From positions 1-51,566 of the forward strand of contig CANRMJ010000007.1 in NCBI GenBank assembly GCA_947631705.1: a stretch of DNA of 51,566 bases. Reading direction: 5' to 3'. The notes beneath the pieces were generated by a model. That model was given only the letters and a program-made list of their open reading frames with translations. It was not told the DNA's origin and searched no databases. This DNA is from an uncultured Clostridia bacterium (GTDB lineage: Bacteria; Bacillota; Clostridia; Oscillospirales; Acutalibacteraceae). Position numbers and translations under genes: made by a program. Below are positions 24,030-33,796 of this stretch, piece by piece (the stretch's first letter is position 1; every line of letters starts with the position of its first letter).

Positions 24030-24103
24030 GATATAATCAAATGTTAGAGAAATTATATCATATTAAATTGCCGCCGATGATTTATTTCTCCTTTCGGCGC
24101 TTT

Positions 24104-25315
24104 TCAGAAATACGGCTCGTATTCGATTTTGTATTTGCTGTTTGGGAAAAGATGCTTATGAAGGGCGATAAAATAATCATCGGTCATACCGGCTATGAAA
24201 TCAACAACAATTTGATTCGGCTCCTGAGCGAGGTAGTCCGTATTATGATACTCCATAAGCGCGCTCGCAACAGGATTTATGTGGTGCCTGTAAATTATTG
24301 AGCTTTCGTCTTTTTTCTTCAGGTCTGAAAGCAGCTTGTAATAGAGCTCCGCAAACATCGGGCGTATAATGTTGTTGTAATTTTCGTTAATGTTTTCGGA
24401 ATTATAAATTATGCTGTTGTTTTCCTCTTTTGCGGTGCGGAGATCATTGAATGCCGTGCCGCTCAGTAAAAGATGATCCTTTCCGTAGCTGTTTTCAATA
24501 ATATCAACTGTAAGATTGTTTATAATCGCCGCGTTATGCCTGCCTATAAGCTCTGTTTTGAATTTGTAATCCGCATCTATAATTCCGGCGAGGGCGGCGT
24601 CCTGCCTGTCTTTTCCGAGATACGCTATCATATCGCAGATGCGCACAACACAGCCCTCAAGGGTGGACGGTACAAGCTTTTTTATTGCTTTTGTGCCTTG
24701 CGTGCAGCATTCCTCTGTTTCCAAATCATATTCCTCAAACGTTTTATTGTATTTCGGTATGTATTCACGCTGCTCAAATTCACCGTTGTGGCAAAGCACT
24801 CCGTCCAAAGTCTGAAGTGTAAAATTCCTTGCGAAAATCGTGTCAAGCACGCGTGCGCTGTGAACATTGTGATTAAAAAATCTGCCTGTTTCATTGTTGT
24901 ATAATTCATTTAAAAATCTTTCGCCCGCGTGGCCGAACGGGGTGTGCCCTATATCATGACCGAGAGCGATCGCCTCAATTAAATCAAGATTAAGTCCGAG
25001 CACCGCGCCTATGTTTCTTGAAATTCTTGAAACAAGCTGAACGTGCTGTGCGCGTCTTGTTATATCATCGTTGTTTTTGAAAGAAAACACCTGCGTTTTG
25101 TCGGCATATCTGTTGTAATAAGGCAGGTGCATAATTTTTTCAATATCACGCACAAATACGGGGCGCCACAGATTTGCCTTGTCAATATTGTTGTTTCGCC
25201 TTACCGCGTTTTCGTCTTTAAACGCAAAGGGATTTATATGGTGCCGCTTTCTGTCTTCCTTTATTTTCTCTTGAAGTTCAATGCTCAGCTTATTGTATGT
25301 TTCGTTTTCCGCCAT
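24104..25315 (-). CDS. Deoxyguanosinetriphosphate triphosphohydrolase-like HD protein
   Basis: 403 residues. dGTPases hydrolyse dGTP to deoxyguanosine and triphosphate. The HD metal site is visible as AQHVQLVSRISRNIG (first His) and IALGHDIGHTPFGHAGE (H-D pair and the second His cluster). A further Asp lies near CVVRICDMIAYLGKD. The N-terminus (HINPFAFKDENAVRRNN, then LWRPVFVRDIEKI) is typical of this family branch, close in length to other clostridial members. It lies 15 bases after the TtcA-like gene, so both share the strong promoter at 26297-26325. A role in dNTP balance or phage defence is family knowledge, not shown here. Confidence 0.88.
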   Translation of the reverse strand: MAENETYNKLSIELQEKIKEDRKRHHINPFAFKDENAVRRNNNIDKANLWRPVFVRDIEKIMHLPYYNRYADKTQVFSFKNNDDITRRAQHVQLVSRISRNIGAVLGLNLDLIEAIALGHDIGHTPFGHAGERFLNELYNNETGRFFNHNVHSARVLDTIFARNFTLQTLDGVLCHNGEFEQREYIPKYNKTFEEYDLETEECCTQGTKAIKKLVPSTLEGCVVRICDMIAYLGKDRQDAALAGIIDADYKFKTELIGRHNAAIINNLTVDIIENSYGKDHLLLSGTAFNDLRTAKEENNSIIYNSENINENYNNIIRPMFAELYYKLLSDLKKKDESSIIYRHHINPVASALMEYHNTDYLAQEPNQIVVDFIAGMTDDYFIALHKHLFPNSKYKIEYEPYF

Positions 25316-25330
25316 ATTTTCAGCTCCGTT

Positions 25331-26170
25331 CTATTCGTAATTTTCTAAAAATGTGTGTTTCTCTCCGCCTGCCTTATACGCGGGAAAAGTGTCAAGACAA
25401 ACGGAATGAATACTGTTGAAAATGCTTTTTTCAATATTCGGATTATTCTTTTTAAGCTCGCGAATCAGTTGCTTTATCTCCTGCCTTTTTGAGTCGCCAA
25501 TGCCGTTTTCGCTTTTCGCGAAATCCTCTGTAAAGCGGCATGCGCACTGAAGAAATTCCAAATTGTTGTATTTTTTCCAAGCGATAATATCGTCCTCGTG
25601 GATGCAATACATCGGTCGTATCAGCTCCATGCCCTCAAAATTTTTGCTGTGCAGTTTTGGCATCATCGCCTGTAACTGAGAACCGTAGAACATTCCGATA
25701 AGCGTTGTTTCTATAACATCGCTGAAATGATGTCCAAGCGCGATTTTGTTGCAGCATAGCTCTTTTGCCTTGCTGTAAAGATGACCTCGGCGCATTCTTG
25801 CGCAGAGATAGCAAGGGGTTTTATCAACGCTGTTTGCAACAGCGAAAATGTTTGATTCAAACACGGATATCGGAATATGCAGAAGAGCCGCGTTGCGCTC
25901 TATCATTCTGCGGTTGCTTTCATTGTATCCGGGGTCCATTACAAGATAGACCAAATCAAACGGAGTGTCGCTTATTCTTTGAAGCATTTGCATTAATTTT
26001 GCCATCAGCATAGAATCTTTGCCGCCCGATATGCAAACCGCGATTTTATCTCCTTCTTTAATAAGCTCATATTGCCTAACGGCGGCAATGAACGGGTTCC
26101 AAAGCGATTTTCTGTACTTTTTCGCAATGCTCCGCTCTATTAGAATATGAGGTTCCATTTCTCTGCCCAT
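25331..26170 (-). CDS. TtcA-like tRNA 2-thiocytidine biosynthesis protein
   Basis: About 279 residues in the PP-loop ATP-pyrophosphatase family. The P-loop is IAVCISGGKDSMLMAKLMQM. A CYLCARMRRGHLY segment gives the C-x-x-C that binds an iron-sulfur cluster in TtcA, and KIALGHHFSDVIETTL is the LGH-x-x-D-D-like block. A third Cys pair is at LQCACRFTED. TtcA-type enzymes thiolate cytidine 32 of tRNA in the cytoplasm. The start ATG 26170 has GGAGG 10 bases upstream; the frame is open to 26233 with a Cys-rich lead lacking a site. It is the first gene of an operon with the dGTPase. A related PP-loop enzyme with another tRNA target is possible. Confidence 0.85.
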   Translation of the reverse strand: MGREMEPHILIERSIAKKYRKSLWNPFIAAVRQYELIKEGDKIAVCISGGKDSMLMAKLMQMLQRISDTPFDLVYLVMDPGYNESNRRMIERNAALLHIPISVFESNIFAVANSVDKTPCYLCARMRRGHLYSKAKELCCNKIALGHHFSDVIETTLIGMFYGSQLQAMMPKLHSKNFEGMELIRPMYCIHEDDIIAWKKYNNLEFLQCACRFTEDFAKSENGIGDSKRQEIKQLIRELKKNNPNIEKSIFNSIHSVCLDTFPAYKAGGEKHTFLENYE

Positions 26171-26296
26171 ATTGCCACACCCTCCGTTGCTGGTTTGAAC
26201 CGCACCGCAGCAGCACAAAATAAAAAGCGCCAATACTGCAAAAACAGCATCGGCACGGCAGTTCTGATTTCTGCGGTATGATGATATTCTTTTATT

Positions 26297-26325
26297 ATTA
26301 TATACATATTAAATACGATTGTCAA
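26297..26325 (-). promoter_or_regulatory. Consensus SigA promoter of the TtcA-dGTPase operon
   Basis: Minus strand: -35 TTGACA (26320-26325), 17-base spacer, -10 TATAAT (26297-26302), both perfect consensus. The leader to the TtcA-like ATG is about 120 bases. Confidence 0.85.
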
Positions 26326-26429
26326 GGCGCGGGAAGTTGAGCAAAATCGTTATAACTTCGCAAATCAGCTAAATATCGCGTTAAAATATATCTGTTTTTT
26401 GCTTTGTTCACGCAGTTTTATTAATTCTG

Positions 26430-26487
26430 TTGACTTTGACTTGCCGTATCATTTATTATGATAATGTAAGATGATTTAATACGGCAA
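26430..26487 (+). promoter_or_regulatory. Promoter with spanning inverted repeat, GPH-GH2 operon
   Basis: -35 TTGACT (26430-26435) and -10 TATTAT (26454-26459), 18 bases apart. Perfect 9-base arms TTGCCGTAT (26441-26449) and ATACGGCAA (26479-26487) straddle the -10 and probable start. They are candidate half-sites for a repressor of this sugar operon. The ATG is about 50 bases further on. Confidence 0.5.
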
Positions 26488-26536
26488 ACAGCTTTTTTAA
26501 GCCGTGTTTGATTTTCCGTTGAAAGGAGAAAGAAAA

Positions 26537-27916
26537 ATGGAGAATACTTCCGCCAAAACCAAACCTTTTGGCATGAAAGACAAAATAGGCTACGCGTTGG
26601 GAGACGCGGGCTGCAATCTTTCGTTTCAGCTGATAACCTCTTATATGTTTCTGTTCTACACTCAGTGTATAGGTTTGAGCGCAAAGCACTGGGCATGGAT
26701 CATAATCGTATCCAAGGTGTGGGACGCGATAAACGATGTGCTTATAGGAAACATGGTAGACAGAAAGAGAATAGGCAAAAAGAGCAAATTTATGCCGTGG
26801 ATAACAATAGGCTCAATCGGTCTCGTTGCGTTGACAATAATGGTGTTCACACCCGTGGGCGGCTTTTCGCAAACAGGAAAAATCATTTGGTGCCTTGCGT
26901 CTTACTGCCTGTGGTCTGTTGCGTACACAATGATAAATGTGCCCTACGGTTCGCTCCATTCGGTTATAACAGACAATCCTAATCAGCGCACCACGCTTTC
27001 AACATTCCGCAGCATCGGAGCGGGCGTTGGAGTGGTATTGGTTATGCTGCTGCCCAAATTTGTTTATGAAAACAATGTGCTGTCGCCAAGCAGGGTGTTC
27101 CTTGTTTCAATTATTTTCTCGGTGGCGGCGTTCTTTGCGTTTTTTGCAATGCGCAGAATGGTAACCGAAAGAGTTGTGCGCAACGATGTTGCCGAAAAAG
27201 TAAGCTATATTTCAACCGTTAAATCGTTTTTCACAAACCGCGCGCTTGTTGCGATAACGGCGGCAACTGTTGCGATTGTTATTTTTTACAACTCGTCAAC
27301 CTCTGTAAACAATCTTGTTTTCCAGTTTTATTTCAACGATGCCGAAAAAGCGTCTTTCGCCATGATTGCGTCCTATGTGCCGCTTGTCGCGATGATGCCG
27401 TTCGCAACGGCGATTGTTTCCAAAATCGGCAAAAAGAAATTTATATGGATTTCGGGTCTTGTAAGCGCTCTGTCGGGTGTGCTTATGCTGTTTTTGCCGA
27501 TTACGCCGGATAAAAAGGGAATGATCATCTATATCGGCGGGCTTATGATTGTAAACATCGGCTGCTGTGTGTTCCAAATAATAGTTTGGGCAATAGTTGC
27601 CGATTGCATTGAACTCAGCTACCGAAAAAAAGGCGTGAGGGAAGAGGGCTCGCTTTATGCGATATATTCGTTTTTTCGCAAGCTTTCACAGGGTATCGGC
27701 TCGGCGGTGGTTGCCCTTTCGCTGAGCGGAGTGGGATATGTTGAAACAGCTCAGGTGCAAACTGCCGCTGTTTCTGAAAAAATTAAAAATCTCTATATAA
27801 TTCTTCTTGTAATCGGGCTTGTTATAACGGTGCTTTCAATGAAATTTATATATAATATAGACTTTAAGCAGGAACAGGAATTCGGGAAACACGAAAGTGA
27901 AGGTCAGGGTGGTTAA
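26537..27916 (+). CDS. GPH (MelB-type) glycoside-pentoside-hexuronide transporter
   Basis: 459 residues with 12 TM segments, typical for GPH cation symporters. The family start KDKIGYALGDAGCNLSFQL is followed by SKVWDAINDVLIGNMVDRKR, where the two Asp residues match the MelB cation/sugar site. WSVAYTMINVPYGSLHSV and a central loop then lead to the second half. Start at ATG 26537 follows AAAGGAG at 8 bases. The GH2 gene begins 2 bases after its stop. It probably brings in a beta-galactoside or related oligosaccharide, which GH2 splits in the cytoplasm. The substrate is inferred from that pairing. Confidence 0.9.
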   Translation: MENTSAKTKPFGMKDKIGYALGDAGCNLSFQLITSYMFLFYTQCIGLSAKHWAWIIIVSKVWDAINDVLIGNMVDRKRIGKKSKFMPWITIGSIGLVALTIMVFTPVGGFSQTGKIIWCLASYCLWSVAYTMINVPYGSLHSVITDNPNQRTTLSTFRSIGAGVGVVLVMLLPKFVYENNVLSPSRVFLVSIIFSVAAFFAFFAMRRMVTERVVRNDVAEKVSYISTVKSFFTNRALVAITAATVAIVIFYNSSTSVNNLVFQFYFNDAEKASFAMIASYVPLVAMMPFATAIVSKIGKKKFIWISGLVSALSGVLMLFLPITPDKKGMIIYIGGLMIVNIGCCVFQIIVWAIVADCIELSYRKKGVREEGSLYAIYSFFRKLSQGIGSAVVALSLSGVGYVETAQVQTAAVSEKIKNLYIILLVIGLVITVLSMKFIYNIDFKQEQEFGKHESEGQGG

Positions 27917-27918
27917 TT

Positions 27919-30192
27919 ATGAGAAATGTTATTAATATCAACAGCGAATGGCTTTTTAAAAAAGGTGTCGGCGAGGCGCCTCAAGAACTGCCCGAGGACT
28001 GGGAAACGCTTGATTTGCCTTACACCTGGAACGGTATCGACGGGCAGGACGGCGGAAATGACTATTTCAGAGGAAAAGGCTGTTTTGTAAAGTGCCTTTC
28101 AAAAGCCGATTTCCCCAACGGAGAGGTGCATTATCTTCAATTTGACGGCGTGAATTCCTCTGCGCAAGTCTATTTTAACGGCAAAAAAATCGCGAGCCAT
28201 GACGGCGGTTATTCAACCTTCAGGGCAAGGATAACCGATATAAAAGACCATAATATTTTAACCGTGATTGCCGATAATTCGGCAAATGATTACGTCTATC
28301 CACAGATGGCGGATTTCACTTTTTACGGCGGAATTTACAGAGATGTAAAAATAATCGGCGTGGCGGAAAATCATTTTGACCTTGATTATTACGGAGCACC
28401 GGGACTTGCGGTAACGCCCGCTGTTAACGGCAGGAATGCCGAGGTTAAAATAAACGTCTATGTAAAATCGGCGGAACATTGCGAAATAAAGTATGAAATA
28501 ATCGCTGACGGCAAGGTTATTGCAACAAAAACCGAACCGTCAGAAAACGGCGAAACGTCGTTTATTATTGAAAACGTTCATTTGTGGAACGGCGTTAAAG
28601 ACCCGTATCTTTACACCGCGCGGGCGGTGCTTATGCGGCGGGGCGAGGAACAGGATTCCGTTTCGGCTCGCTTTGGATGCCGAAGCTTTGAAGTTGACCC
28701 GCAAAGAGGATTTATTCTTAACGGAAAGGAATATCCGCTCAGAGGTGTTTCGCGCCACCAAGACAGACCCGTAATAGGCAACGCCGTTAAATTTTCTCAT
28801 CACAAGGAGGATATAGACCTCATTTGCGAAATGGGAGCAAACACGGTTAGACTTGCTCATTATCAGCATTCGCAGGATTTTTATGATTTGTGCGATGAGA
28901 GGGGAATCGCCGTGTGGGCTGAAATTCCGTATATTTCAAAGCATATGGCAAACGGCACGGAAAACACAAAAACACAGCTTACGGAGCTAATCTGCCAAAA
29001 CTACAATCATCCCTCAATCATAACATGGGGCATTTCAAACGAAATCACGATGAACGGCGCGCCGGACAAAAGCCTTTTGGACAATCATAAAATGTTGAAC
29101 GACCTTGCCCATTCGCTTGATAAAACACGTCTTACAACGCTTGCGGCAATAACAATGTGCCCGATCGGCGATGAATATATCCATTTGACCGATGTTGTTT
29201 CCTACAATCACTATTTCGGTTGGTACGGCGGCGATGTTAAAATGTACGGACCGTGGTTTGATTCATTTCACAAAAAATATCCCAACAGGGCTATCGGTCT
29301 CAGTGAATACGGCTGCGAGGCTCTCAACTGGCACTCCTCCGCTCCCGAACAGGGCGATTACACCGAGGAATACCAGGCATATTACCACGAAGAGGTTATA
29401 AAACAAATTATTGACAGACCCTATCTTTGGGCAACGCATGTATGGAATATGTTTGACTTCGCGGCGGACGCAAGAGCCGAGGGCGGAGAAAACGGTATGA
29501 ACCACAAGGGTCTTGTAACCTTTGACCGCAAATATAAAAAAGACAGCTTTTATGCCTACAAGGCATGGCTTTCCGATGAACCGTTCGTTCATATATGCTC
29601 TAAGAGATACGTTAGGCGAACAGAGGATAAAACAAAGGTAACCGTTTATTCAAATCAAGAAGAGGTTGAGCTTTTCGCAAATGACAGGAGTATAGGAAAG
29701 CAAAAGAAAGGCAAGTATCCCTTTTTCGTTTTTGAGGTGGAAAATTCCGGCAAAACCCGCCTCACCGCAATGGCGGGCGGCTGCACAGACAGCGCCGAGC
29801 TTGAAAAGGCGGAATCATTTGACGAAAGTTATAGATTGAAAGAAGAGGGCGGAGTGATCAATTGGTTTGAGATAAACACTCCTGAGGGCTGTTTCTCGGT
29901 GAACGATACCATAGGCAGCGTGATTTCAACCTTTCGCGGAAAACTCTTTATGCTTAAATTCGCAAAAGTGCTGATTTCGGGGCTGATGAGCGGAAAAAGC
30001 GGGGAAAAGAAACCCAAGGATAAGAAAGAATCAAAAGGGATTTCAGTTGCGGGATTCAAGCTTAACAGAACAATGCTTGATATGGCAAAGGGATTTACAA
30101 TAAAAAGAGTGTTTATGATGCTCGGCGGAAAATTTTCAAAGGAACAGATACTTGAAATCAACGCCTCGCTTAATAAGATTAAAAAGAAATAA
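27919..30192 (+). CDS. Beta-galactosidase-like glycoside hydrolase, family 2
   Basis: 757 residues with no signal peptide. Order: sugar-binding jelly-roll (1-170), Ig-like domain (170-265), TIM barrel from about 270 (LRGVSRHQDRPVIG), then a C-terminal region. The acid/base Glu is about E375 in TWGISNEITM, and the nucleophile Glu about E463 in IGLSEYGCE. The motifs NTVRLAHYQHSQDFYDLCDE and WAEIPY are typical for GH2 galactosidases. The last roughly 100 residues are basic and not part of the usual fold (KSGEKKPKDKKESK). GGGTGG in the end of the transporter gene serves as ribosome site. It is co-transcribed with the GPH carrier. A beta-glucuronidase or mannosidase activity is less likely but not excluded. 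Confidence 0.9.
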   Translation: MRNVININSEWLFKKGVGEAPQELPEDWETLDLPYTWNGIDGQDGGNDYFRGKGCFVKCLSKADFPNGEVHYLQFDGVNSSAQVYFNGKKIASHDGGYSTFRARITDIKDHNILTVIADNSANDYVYPQMADFTFYGGIYRDVKIIGVAENHFDLDYYGAPGLAVTPAVNGRNAEVKINVYVKSAEHCEIKYEIIADGKVIATKTEPSENGETSFIIENVHLWNGVKDPYLYTARAVLMRRGEEQDSVSARFGCRSFEVDPQRGFILNGKEYPLRGVSRHQDRPVIGNAVKFSHHKEDIDLICEMGANTVRLAHYQHSQDFYDLCDERGIAVWAEIPYISKHMANGTENTKTQLTELICQNYNHPSIITWGISNEITMNGAPDKSLLDNHKMLNDLAHSLDKTRLTTLAAITMCPIGDEYIHLTDVVSYNHYFGWYGGDVKMYGPWFDSFHKKYPNRAIGLSEYGCEALNWHSSAPEQGDYTEEYQAYYHEEVIKQIIDRPYLWATHVWNMFDFAADARAEGGENGMNHKGLVTFDRKYKKDSFYAYKAWLSDEPFVHICSKRYVRRTEDKTKVTVYSNQEEVELFANDRSIGKQKKGKYPFFVFEVENSGKTRLTAMAGGCTDSAELEKAESFDESYRLKEEGGVINWFEINTPEGCFSVNDTIGSVISTFRGKLFMLKFAKVLISGLMSGKSGEKKPKDKKESKGISVAGFKLNRTMLDMAKGFTIKRVFMMLGGKFSKEQILEINASLNKIKKK

Positions 30193-30313
30193 AATGCGGC
30201 GTGTAAAAATGTTTCTTTGCGGGCATGGCTCAACACACGTTGTTGATTTTCCGCAAAAGTATATGTTAAAATAAGGAAGATAGGTATTATCAATTTATAA
30301 AGGGGTATTATTT

Positions 30314-33040
30314 ATGAAAAAACGATTTGTGTTTATTTGGAAACCTGCAATCGCCGTGTTGCTTGCCGCGGCGGTGATATGCTTTAGCGGATGCGGCGCG
30401 GGTAAGGAAAGCTCAAACGCAAACATTGTGTCAGCGTACAGCGCCGAAAATGCCGATTATACTCTTAACATTGATTCCGAGAATGAAATTCACGATATAA
30501 GCGATATGCTTTTCGGCGTTTTCTTTGAGGATATCAATTTTGCGGCAGACGGCGGACTTTATGCCGAGAAGGTTGCCAACCGCTCTTTTGAATTTACGGA
30601 GCTTGCCGAAAACAACCAGCTTTATGCGTGGAAAGCGGTGAACGGCGCCGGAACGGAAGTTATGATTAACGACACCGAAAACTGCCTGAATGAGAACAAC
30701 ACGAATTATCTTGTGTTAACAAACAGCGGAAGTAAAGCCGCAGGCATCGAAAACGTTGGATTCCTTGAGGGAATGACTGTTGAAAAAGACGAAAAATATA
30801 ATTTCTCTGTTTACGCAAAGGCGCTGAACGGATATAATGCTCCTGTTACCGTTCGCATTATGGCGGGTAAAAAGGTTGCCGCCGCGGCAAAAATAGACGC
30901 TATAACGGACGAATGGAGCAAATATGATCTTTCGTTAACTTCATCGGTTTCCGCGAAGGACGATGTTACGCTTAGGGTGCTTATTGAAAACGGTTCGGCG
31001 GCTTTTGACATGATATCGCTTTTCCCCGAAAACACATATAAAAACAGGGAAAACGGCGTTCGCAGCGATCTTGCAACCGCTCTTGAGGAGCTAAAACCGA
31101 AATTCTTACGTTTTCCGGGCGGTTGTGTAATTGAGGGCTACGATGAACAAACGGCTTACCACTGGAAAGACTCGATCGGAGTCGGGAGCGACGGTATGCC
31201 GCTTGAATTTAACGGCAAATACGGCGACGTTGCCGCAAGGAAACAAGGAGAAAACATTTGGACGGATCACGCCGCAACGGACGACCCTTGGACGAGTTTT
31301 ATGACCTATGGCTTGGGATTTTTTGAATATTTTCTGCTTGCCGAGGATATAGGCGCGATCGGAGTTCCCGTTCTCAACTGCGGTCTTTACTGCCAAATGA
31401 GGGGCATGGGTCCGATCGATATGAACACAGAGCTTTTTGATTCTTATATCCGGGATATGCTTGATCTTGTTGAATTTTGCCGTGGCGACTCGTCTTCAAC
31501 GTGGGGCAAGGTAAGAGCGGATCTCGGCCACCCTGAGCCGTTTGAATTGAAATACATTTGTATAGGAAACGAAAATGAGGGCGAGGATTATTTTGTTCGC
31601 TACAAGGCTTTTCTTGACGCGTTAAATAACGCGAAGTCGCAAAATCCCGATTTGTATGAGGGGATAGAGCTTATTTATTCATCAGGCGCGTCGGCAAAGG
31701 GAGGAGCAAACTATCTTGCCTCTTATGAATATGCCAAGGAACAGCTTGGCGGCAGTGATAACGCCGCCGATTTTGCGGGAGCCACTGACCAGCATTATTA
31801 CAATCAGCCCGAATGGTTCCTGAAGAACACGGATTATTATGATGAAAACAATTATATAAGAAACGTCATCGGAATGACCGACACGCCTTACGGCGGTGCA
31901 ATTAACGTGTTCCTCGGTGAGTACGCTTCTCAGTCAAACAATCTGAATTCCGCGCTTGCCGAGGCGGCTTATATGACAGGTCTTGAAAGAAACGGCGATA
32001 TTGTCCGCATGGCGGCATACGCCCCTCTTTTCTCCAGCAGCACCGCAAAGCACTGGGAGCCCGATCTTATTTGGTTTAACAATAGCGGATTTATGGGTTC
32101 CGTAAACTATTATATGCAAAAGCTGTTTTCAACAAACGCGGGCACAAAGCTGCTTTCGTCAGAAATAAAAGGCGCGTCTAAGGCGGAAAAGGGTCTTTCC
32201 GGCAAAGTGGGGCTCGGCACATGGTACACCTCCGCCGAATTTGATAACGTTAAGATTGTAAACAACGATACGGGCGAGACTCTCGGCGAGGATGATTTTT
32301 CCTCCGGCAGCTCTTTTAAAAGAAACTGGGAGAGGGTCACGGACGGTGAATTCAAGGTTACTGACGGTAAGCTCCGTCAGGGAACCACCGAAATGGAATA
32401 CAGCGATACGGGTTCGGTTGTCTATTTCGGAGATGTTGACTGGTCAAATTACACCTTTACGGTTGACGCGACAAAACTTGACGGTTCGGAGGGATTTTTG
32501 ATTCCGTTCGCGGTTGAGGACAGTAAAACCAATTTCTTTTGGAATCTCGGCGGTTGGGAAAACACCGTTTCCTGCCTCCAGCGGATGCACAACGGAATAA
32601 AAACGGGTCAGATAGAAGACACGGTAAAAGATTTCACTGCCGAAACAGGTAAAACATACGCGTTAAAGGTTGTTGTAAGCGGCTCCAACGTTAAGTGCTA
32701 TGTTGACGGTGAGCTTTATGTTGACTGTGACGCGATAACTCCGGCAGAGTCAGAGGCTTATCAAGTTGTTAGCACGGATCAAAGCGGAGATATTATTGTT
32801 AAGCTTGTGAATGTAACGGGCAATGAACGCACATTTGCGATTGATATAGCAAATGCGGAAAATATTTCTGACACCGCCGCCGTTTATCAGGTTGCGGGAG
32901 AAAGCCCTTACGATGTAAATATCATAGACGAAGAAGAAACCTGTGTTATGAACGAGTTTACTGTTTCGGGAATATCAAACAGCTTTAATTACACCGTTCC
33001 TCAATACTCGGCAACGGTAATAAGAATTTCCAAAGGATAA
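30314..33040 (+). CDS. GH51 alpha-L-arabinofuranosidase lipoprotein with inserted sandwich domain
   Basis: 908 residues. A lipoprotein signal ends ICFSGC (Cys27). The N-terminal domain opens with ISDMLFGVFFEDINFAADGG. The barrel has KFLRFPGGCVIEGYD, acid/base Glu about 420 in CIGNENEGEDYF and nucleophile Glu about 536 in VFLGEYASQ. Between about 640 and 830 there is an added concanavalin-like domain (FDNVKIVNNDTGETL, then NWERVTDGEFKVTDGKL), similar in outline to CBM66/DUF1080 modules. The barrel-associated beta-sandwich resumes after it and ends at ATVIRISKG. Most GH51 enzymes are cytoplasmic, so this surface form would strip arabinose from arabinan or arabinoxylan outside the cell. RBS AAAGGGG. 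TcdA follows after 3 bases. Confidence 0.9.
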   Translation: MKKRFVFIWKPAIAVLLAAAVICFSGCGAGKESSNANIVSAYSAENADYTLNIDSENEIHDISDMLFGVFFEDINFAADGGLYAEKVANRSFEFTELAENNQLYAWKAVNGAGTEVMINDTENCLNENNTNYLVLTNSGSKAAGIENVGFLEGMTVEKDEKYNFSVYAKALNGYNAPVTVRIMAGKKVAAAAKIDAITDEWSKYDLSLTSSVSAKDDVTLRVLIENGSAAFDMISLFPENTYKNRENGVRSDLATALEELKPKFLRFPGGCVIEGYDEQTAYHWKDSIGVGSDGMPLEFNGKYGDVAARKQGENIWTDHAATDDPWTSFMTYGLGFFEYFLLAEDIGAIGVPVLNCGLYCQMRGMGPIDMNTELFDSYIRDMLDLVEFCRGDSSSTWGKVRADLGHPEPFELKYICIGNENEGEDYFVRYKAFLDALNNAKSQNPDLYEGIELIYSSGASAKGGANYLASYEYAKEQLGGSDNAADFAGATDQHYYNQPEWFLKNTDYYDENNYIRNVIGMTDTPYGGAINVFLGEYASQSNNLNSALAEAAYMTGLERNGDIVRMAAYAPLFSSSTAKHWEPDLIWFNNSGFMGSVNYYMQKLFSTNAGTKLLSSEIKGASKAEKGLSGKVGLGTWYTSAEFDNVKIVNNDTGETLGEDDFSSGSSFKRNWERVTDGEFKVTDGKLRQGTTEMEYSDTGSVVYFGDVDWSNYTFTVDATKLDGSEGFLIPFAVEDSKTNFFWNLGGWENTVSCLQRMHNGIKTGQIEDTVKDFTAETGKTYALKVVVSGSNVKCYVDGELYVDCDAITPAESEAYQVVSTDQSGDIIVKLVNVTGNERTFAIDIANAENISDTAAVYQVAGESPYDVNIIDEEETCVMNEFTVSGISNSFNYTVPQYSATVIRISKG

Positions 33041-33043
33041 ATT

Positions 33044-33796
33044 ATGTTGAACCAGTTTTCAAGAACTCAAATGCTTTTCGGCAGAGAGGCAATGGATAGG
33101 CTCGCGAAATGCCGCGTTGCGGTTTTCGGAATCGGCGGGGTCGGCGGATTCGCCGTGGAGGCGCTTGTGAGGAGCGGAATAGGAGCCGTGGACTTGATTG
33201 ATAATGACAAGGTGAGCCTTACGAACATTAACCGCCAAATAATTGCAACGCACGAAACGGTGGGTCTTTATAAGGTAGACGCTGCCGAAAAGCGTCTGCT
33301 TGAAATCAATCCCGAAATAAAAATATATAAGCACAAGGTTTTTTATACGCGTGATACCGCGGCAGATTTTGATTTTTCGCGTTATGATTATATTATAGAC
33401 GCCATAGACACGGTGACCGGCAAACTTTTGCTTGTCGAAAACGCGGAAAGGGCGGGTGTTCCGATTATAAGCTCAATGGGCGCGGGAAATAAGCTTGATC
33501 CAACGGCGTTTGAGGTTGCCGATATAAGCGAAACGTCAGTTTGTCCTCTTGCAAAGGTTATGAGACGGGAGCTGAAAAAACGCGGCATAAAAAAACTGAA
33601 GGTGGTTTATTCAAAAGAGCCTGCTATTAAACCTGTTTGCGGTGCTTCAGACGATTGTGATATCGAGAATGTAAGCGCCTCAAAAACTGATAAAAAGCAT
33701 ACGCCCGGAAGCAATGCGTTTGTTCCGGGCGTTGCGGGTCTAATTATAGCAGGAGAAGTTTTAAAAGATTTGGCAGAAGGGAGAAACGAATACTGA
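33044..33796 (+). CDS. tcdA: tRNA threonylcarbamoyladenosine dehydratase (TcdA/CsdL-like)
   Basis: 250 residues of the ThiF/MoeB/E1 superfamily. It cyclises the t6A base at tRNA position 37 using ATP. The nucleotide-binding loop is VAVFGIGGVGGFAVEALVRS. The pocket motif DLIDNDKVSLTNINRQI and the adenylation motif DYIIDAIDTVTGK follow. The N-terminus (QFSRTQMLFGREAMDRL) is characteristic of TcdA, where Arg fingers come from this region. AAAGGA lies 6 bases before the ATG, three bases after the GH51 stop. The stop overlaps the larE start by one base (TGATG), so tcdA and larE are coupled. Confidence 0.9.
   Translation: MLNQFSRTQMLFGREAMDRLAKCRVAVFGIGGVGGFAVEALVRSGIGAVDLIDNDKVSLTNINRQIIATHETVGLYKVDAAEKRLLEINPEIKIYKHKVFYTRDTAADFDFSRYDYIIDAIDTVTGKLLLVENAERAGVPIISSMGAGNKLDPTAFEVADISETSVCPLAKVMRRELKKRGIKKLKVVYSKEPAIKPVCGASDDCDIENVSASKTDKKHTPGSNAFVPGVAGLIIAGEVLKDLAEGRNEY

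Noticed and set aside
24041..24301. 86-codon plus-strand frame over the 3' end of the dGTPase-like gene
   Set aside because: Mostly antisense to the dGTPase coding end and lacks supporting signals.
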